From contig JANTQF010000006.1 of NCBI GenBank assembly GCA_032988165.1, positions 62,001-126,000 of the forward strand: a DNA stretch of 64,000 nt, in the 5' to 3' direction. Positions within the stretch are counted from its first letter, which is position 1; every line of letters starts with the position of its first letter. This stretch comes from Emmonsiellopsis sp. PD_33 (Eukaryota; Ascomycota; Eurotiomycetes; Onygenales; Ajellomycetaceae). A program made the translations under genes and the position numbers. The notes under the pieces were generated by a model, which saw nothing but the letters and a program-made list of their open reading frames with translations, made no database searches and was not told the origin of the DNA. Below are positions 60,726 through 64,000 of this stretch, in pieces.

Positions 60726-61608
60726 CAGGCTGAAAACACTGTGAGTGTCTTGATATTATCATCTACTTTGACATCAGTTTTGCAGGGCTGACTACACTTC
60801 TTTTCAGTAGCATTTTATCCTGATAGGAGGGCTACATTCTTATTTAATCAGGATACTACAGGAATCTCTTACTGAAGCTGGGCCTTTTATAAGTCATCAA
60901 CCTCCTTAAGGTTAGCAGGAAGAGAAGAGGGTTCTTCTACCTCTTTAGTAGAAGAATCATGGGAGATTTTAGAAGAATTTCAGTCATTTAGGGCAAGGGA
61001 GATCAAATGAGAAAGAGTAGCATTTTCATTGCATTCAATGCTACTCAAGGTGACCACTTCATTCTTAACAGGGTTCTAAAGATGATAAGTGTTACTGCTG
61101 TAGTATCTAATGAGCATCAAGTGCTCACTACAGACTGCAAACTTGCTAGCATCATAATGTTTACTCTCTTTGAGGATATAAATAGAACTTTCAATAGCTT
61201 ATAAATCTTCTATATAGATGTACAGTTTTCCATTCTAGACTTTATAAGGCATAGTATGCTTCAAGTGATCTACAGCAACTACCTCAGAGAATAACTCAGT
61301 ACTCATCAAGAAGATGTTCATGAGAAAAGAACTCATAAGAATAATTTCAGCCTAGAGATGAGGTGATAGTTCCACCTGCAACATTAAGTAGTGCACTTTT
61401 GAGACCACAGTCTGTATCATACATTTATAAACACCATCCTGATGAGGCACATACAGCTCCATTAGTTCTCACTTTATATCCTATTTTATAAATACTGCCT
61501 GACATTTAGCCTCAAGAGCTTCTACAGTGCTATCTGATCAGGCAAAGCTAGCATGAATTCCCATGCTATTGAGATGATTAAGGTGGAACTCTATTATATC
61601 TAGAAGAT
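60726..61608 (-). pseudogene. Copia D integrase C-terminal part and linker
   Basis: YVPHQDGVYKC near 61435-61465 corresponds to YxPxQNGVAER at the end of the integrase core. ELFSEVVAVDHLKHTMPYKV and WNGKLYIYI follow near 61230-61300 (family: AxxTAxYLxNRxPxxxLxxxTPxExW). A linker to RT includes EVEEPSSLPANLKEVDDL. The upstream integrase core is cut off by A5; 61538-61608 still reads in frame (IIEFHLNHLNSMGIHASFA). Confidence 0.78.
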
Positions 61609-61862
61609 TGTGAAGGGCTATACCCTTATACCCTATATCTATAGCTTGCCTGAACTTCACCCAATCTCTGACTGCCTGATCAGATGCCTCTAACCAGGCC
61701 TTCATATGAATGTTTATCTGCTCTAATGTCATATAATTCTCTTCTATTTATATTGCATAATCTTATGATTTCTTTTCCTTTTTCCTTTCTTTCTCTAATG
61801 ATTATAATTTTGATTCTAGTGTATAACTTGCATGATCCACTTATCAGAGTGTGCCTATTACA
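61609..61862 (+). repeat. A5 5' LTR (254 bp)
   Basis: TGTGAAGGGCTATACCC...GTGCCTATTACA. Both termini are well preserved. Confidence 0.92.
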
Positions 61863-62137
61863 TTTTGTAATTACTTGCTTGATCTCTTCTTAGAGATCCT
61901 TATTATATTCACCCTCTAAATGTGATTCACACATATAACAGATTCCTCTGAATGCAATCTACATGTATAGTAAACTCTTCTGAAATCTGAAAATATAATC
62001 AGTTCAGCTCTGCTGAATGATATGTTAGTGAAAGACCCTAAAGCCCAGATAGTTTATATTGATATCTCATAAGATTTTCCTCTAAACTTTCTGAATCCTC
62101 TGAACTCTCTGAATCTAAATAATCTTTTAAATTCATT

Positions 62138-63190
62138 ATGAACATGAACTCTCTACATGAAGACAGTATCCCTTCTCAGGGCTCTGATGCTGAGTTTTGA
62201 AACTTTATTTAATAACTCATAAATAAGATTAACCTCATTACTAAATAAAATTATATGCCTATACTGACTTTAATTTCTGTTCTGACTCCTACTCATCTGA
62301 CTGCTTCTTTTGAGGACTTTCCAAGATACCTGAAAGAAAGGCTTACTACCCTTGAGAAATTCATGGGTAAATAAGTCTCTAAATATCCTGTCTGATACCT
62401 CAGTGTGAAGGCTAAAATTACTTTAGACAGCCTTATAATTAGATCTCTTACTGACTAGATCTGATACATCTACACTTAACTTTCTGACACTGCCATTACC
62501 TGATTCCACCCTTAAATGAAGGTTAATACTAAGCTTATTTCTATAATCTCTGATGTTATTTTTAACCAGCTTGACATTCTTTTCTCTAACCCTTCAATGG
62601 CCTAGAAGGCTTTAACCTGACTACATAGTGTTCACCAGAAAACTGATCTACTCTCTATCTTTCTCCTGAGATTTAATTAGAAGATCCTGAAAGCTAGCAG
62701 CTAGCTGTGGAATAACACTGTCAAAAAGGTCCTATTTAAGAAGGCCATCAAGTTTGAACTCCTACAGCAGACTGTTGTCTCTGTTGAACCCCCTATATAC
62801 CTCAAATATTATATAAAGCTCTACAGTATAGAGAATAACCTATCTGAGATTAAGGCTATTCAGAGCTGAATCTGCAGTGATACTTCTACTACCTCTAAGG
62901 AGATCTTCCCTAAGACCTCTCCACTGAAAGATCTAAATGCTATGAATTGGATGCCTATAAGGCTTACTTGCATGAATACATTTTATGTTCTAAATATAAC
63001 TACTACTACTGTTATTAACTACTGTGCCTGAGGTATCTACATTAACTGTGATAAATCTGGGCATAGAGCTACTGACTACTGTAGAATATATATTTCCCTG
63101 AAATTGCCTGTATGATCTGTGAACATATAAGTCAAGTCTGAAGAGGAGGAAGACTTCAAAGATGCTAAGTCAGACTTGGAAAAAGACTAG
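62138..63190 (+). pseudogene. A5 gag
   Basis: ATG at 62138 (MNMNSLHEDSIPSQGSDAEF), collinear with A1 gag. The zinc knuckle at about 63042-63085 reads CxxCDKSGHRATDYC-like, with the usual Cys/His positions mostly kept (INCDKSGHRATDYC). An acidic end reads EEEDFKDAKSDLEKD. Stops from former Gln/Trp codons interrupt it. Confidence 0.82.
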
Positions 63191-63229
63191 CTTCTATGTG
63201 AAATTGTGAGTGGAAGCTCCTAAAGTTAG

Positions 63230-64000
63230 ATAGGAAAATCTTTGAGAAGAAAATGATTATTCTGATAATCCTTATACCTACTATAGTTAATTATTCTTTT
63301 AATATGAATGCTATAATGAATAGTAGTTACTATTACTATTCAATAATTCACTCTTGCATGATTAACTGTTATAACCTCCTGCATATCCCAATTAACCCCT
63401 AAAGAATTGAAGGTGTCAATGGTGACATGGGCAGCTTCATATGAAACATAGTGAAGCTTAATATTAATGTTAGTGGATTTCTCTAAGAAAACACTTATAC
63501 ATATGAAATTGAGAATCTTCTGTATGACTTCATACTAGGCCTATCATGACTATCTGAATATCAAGCTCTCATTGATGCTCATAACTAATGTATTGTATTC
63601 TCTGGAGGCATTCATATCTCTAAGAAAGATATTCATAAAACTGCTGATCTTTACCAAATCTCTATTAATGTCTATAATCTCCTCTGAAGCTGTAATTAGA
63701 AATTCAAGTTGTAACCTCCCATTGAAATCTTCACTACTAGTATGGCTGATATAGAGAAGACCCTCTTATAACTCTCTAAGAAGCTGAAGACTAACTCTAT
63801 AATAGTTCTTTCTTCATATTATTATAAATTTCTCAACATTTTTAATTATAAAGCTGCTGAGAAGCTCCTACCATTCTACAGTATATATAATTATTATATT
63901 AAGCTTGAGAAGATAGATAGTAAAGATCCTCAGCTGCTCTAGGGACCCTTATACAACATGTTATGTGATGAACTGCTCATACTCTATAAGACCCTTAATG
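63230..64000 (+). pseudogene. A5 pol start (protease and spacer), runs off window
   Basis: Collinear with A1 26890-27660. The protease active-site triplet region near 63320 reads NSSYYYYS-like where A1 has VDSD, so the catalytic Asp appears lost. It ends within the spacer before RT (ELLILYKTLN). Confidence 0.72.

Larger units (their letters stand above)
58682..61608 (-). mobile_element. Copia element D, inserted in B0 and cut by A5
   Basis: Left end is an LTR (58682-58831) with an adjoining polypurine tract, then RNase H, RT and integrase C-terminal parts on the reverse strand, the Copia order. It is interrupted at 61608 by the A5 LTR. The remaining 5' part (integrase core, protease, gag, 5' LTR) should continue beyond A5. 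Confidence 0.88.
61609..64000 (+). mobile_element. Gypsy A5, 5' part, inserted in Copia D
   Basis: 5' LTR, gag and protease region collinear with A1 25248-27660, running off the window edge. The five bases before it, AAGAT, are the expected target duplication, whose partner is outside. More TA conversions than A1. Confidence 0.92.

Noticed and set aside
1..64000. CRISPR arrays, operons, bacterial promoters, rRNA genes or intact tRNA genes
   Set aside because: Nothing of the kind seen; tandem arrays here lack unique spacers, and gene content is eukaryotic transposons only.
1..64000. Assignment to a named species such as Coccidioides or Tuber
   Set aside because: CG-poor repeats and these transposon families occur in several fungi; no unique host gene is present to decide.

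Overview
The window looks like heterochromatic, repeat-only DNA from a filamentous fungus. It is AT-rich, holds no intact protein-coding gene, and consists of decayed transposable elements inserted into one another. The recognisable families are chromodomain and other fungal Gypsy elements, Copia, hAT, Plavaka-type and PIF/Harbinger-type. The dinucleotide CG is almost absent: reading by eye I met it in one 368-bp insert (31866-32233) and otherwise only as isolated cases (near 51894 and 57664). Reading frames are closed mostly by TAA, TAG and TGA where the families have Gln, Arg or Trp, and Asp often reads Asn. This is the pattern of RIP-like or methylation-driven C-to-T mutation, known from ascomycetes. 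Species-level assignment is not possible from this.

Left part (1-11400): a SNF2-family ATPase relic (1-3095), a 63-bp minisatellite, a Plavaka-type transposase relic (about 4020-7095), then about 4 kb of tandem and low-complexity repeats with periods near 150, 248 and 140 bp. Middle (11400-25247): a reverse-strand Gypsy element (C). Its gag is split by a 9-kb hAT-type element (E, 15119-24164) that has GGGATGGGAC-rich arrays at both ends, a reverse-strand hAT transposase, tRNA-like repeats, an 87-bp minisatellite and two unrecognised gene relics, one with candidate introns.

Right part (25248-64000): five copies of one chromodomain Gypsy family (A, 254-bp LTRs) and two copies of an 11.4-kb Gypsy family (B, about 319-bp LTRs, reverse strand). 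Insertion order can be read from junctions: A3 holds B0; B0 is interrupted by B1 (36370-47767), by a Harbinger-like MITE (48927-49341), by full-length A4 (51886-57481, TSD AATAT) and by Copia element D (from 58682); D is interrupted by A5 (from 61609), which runs off the window. Outer copies are visibly more mutated than the copies nested in them.

Most worth following: the CpG-rich hAT-type foldback MITE at 31866-32233 sitting in a CpG-free Gypsy copy, with an older CpG-free relative 750 bp upstream; a third long reading frame of about 920 codons downstream of the integrase in family B; and the 9-kb hAT-type element with its terminal arrays and passenger genes. All family calls are from motifs read by eye, with no database search.
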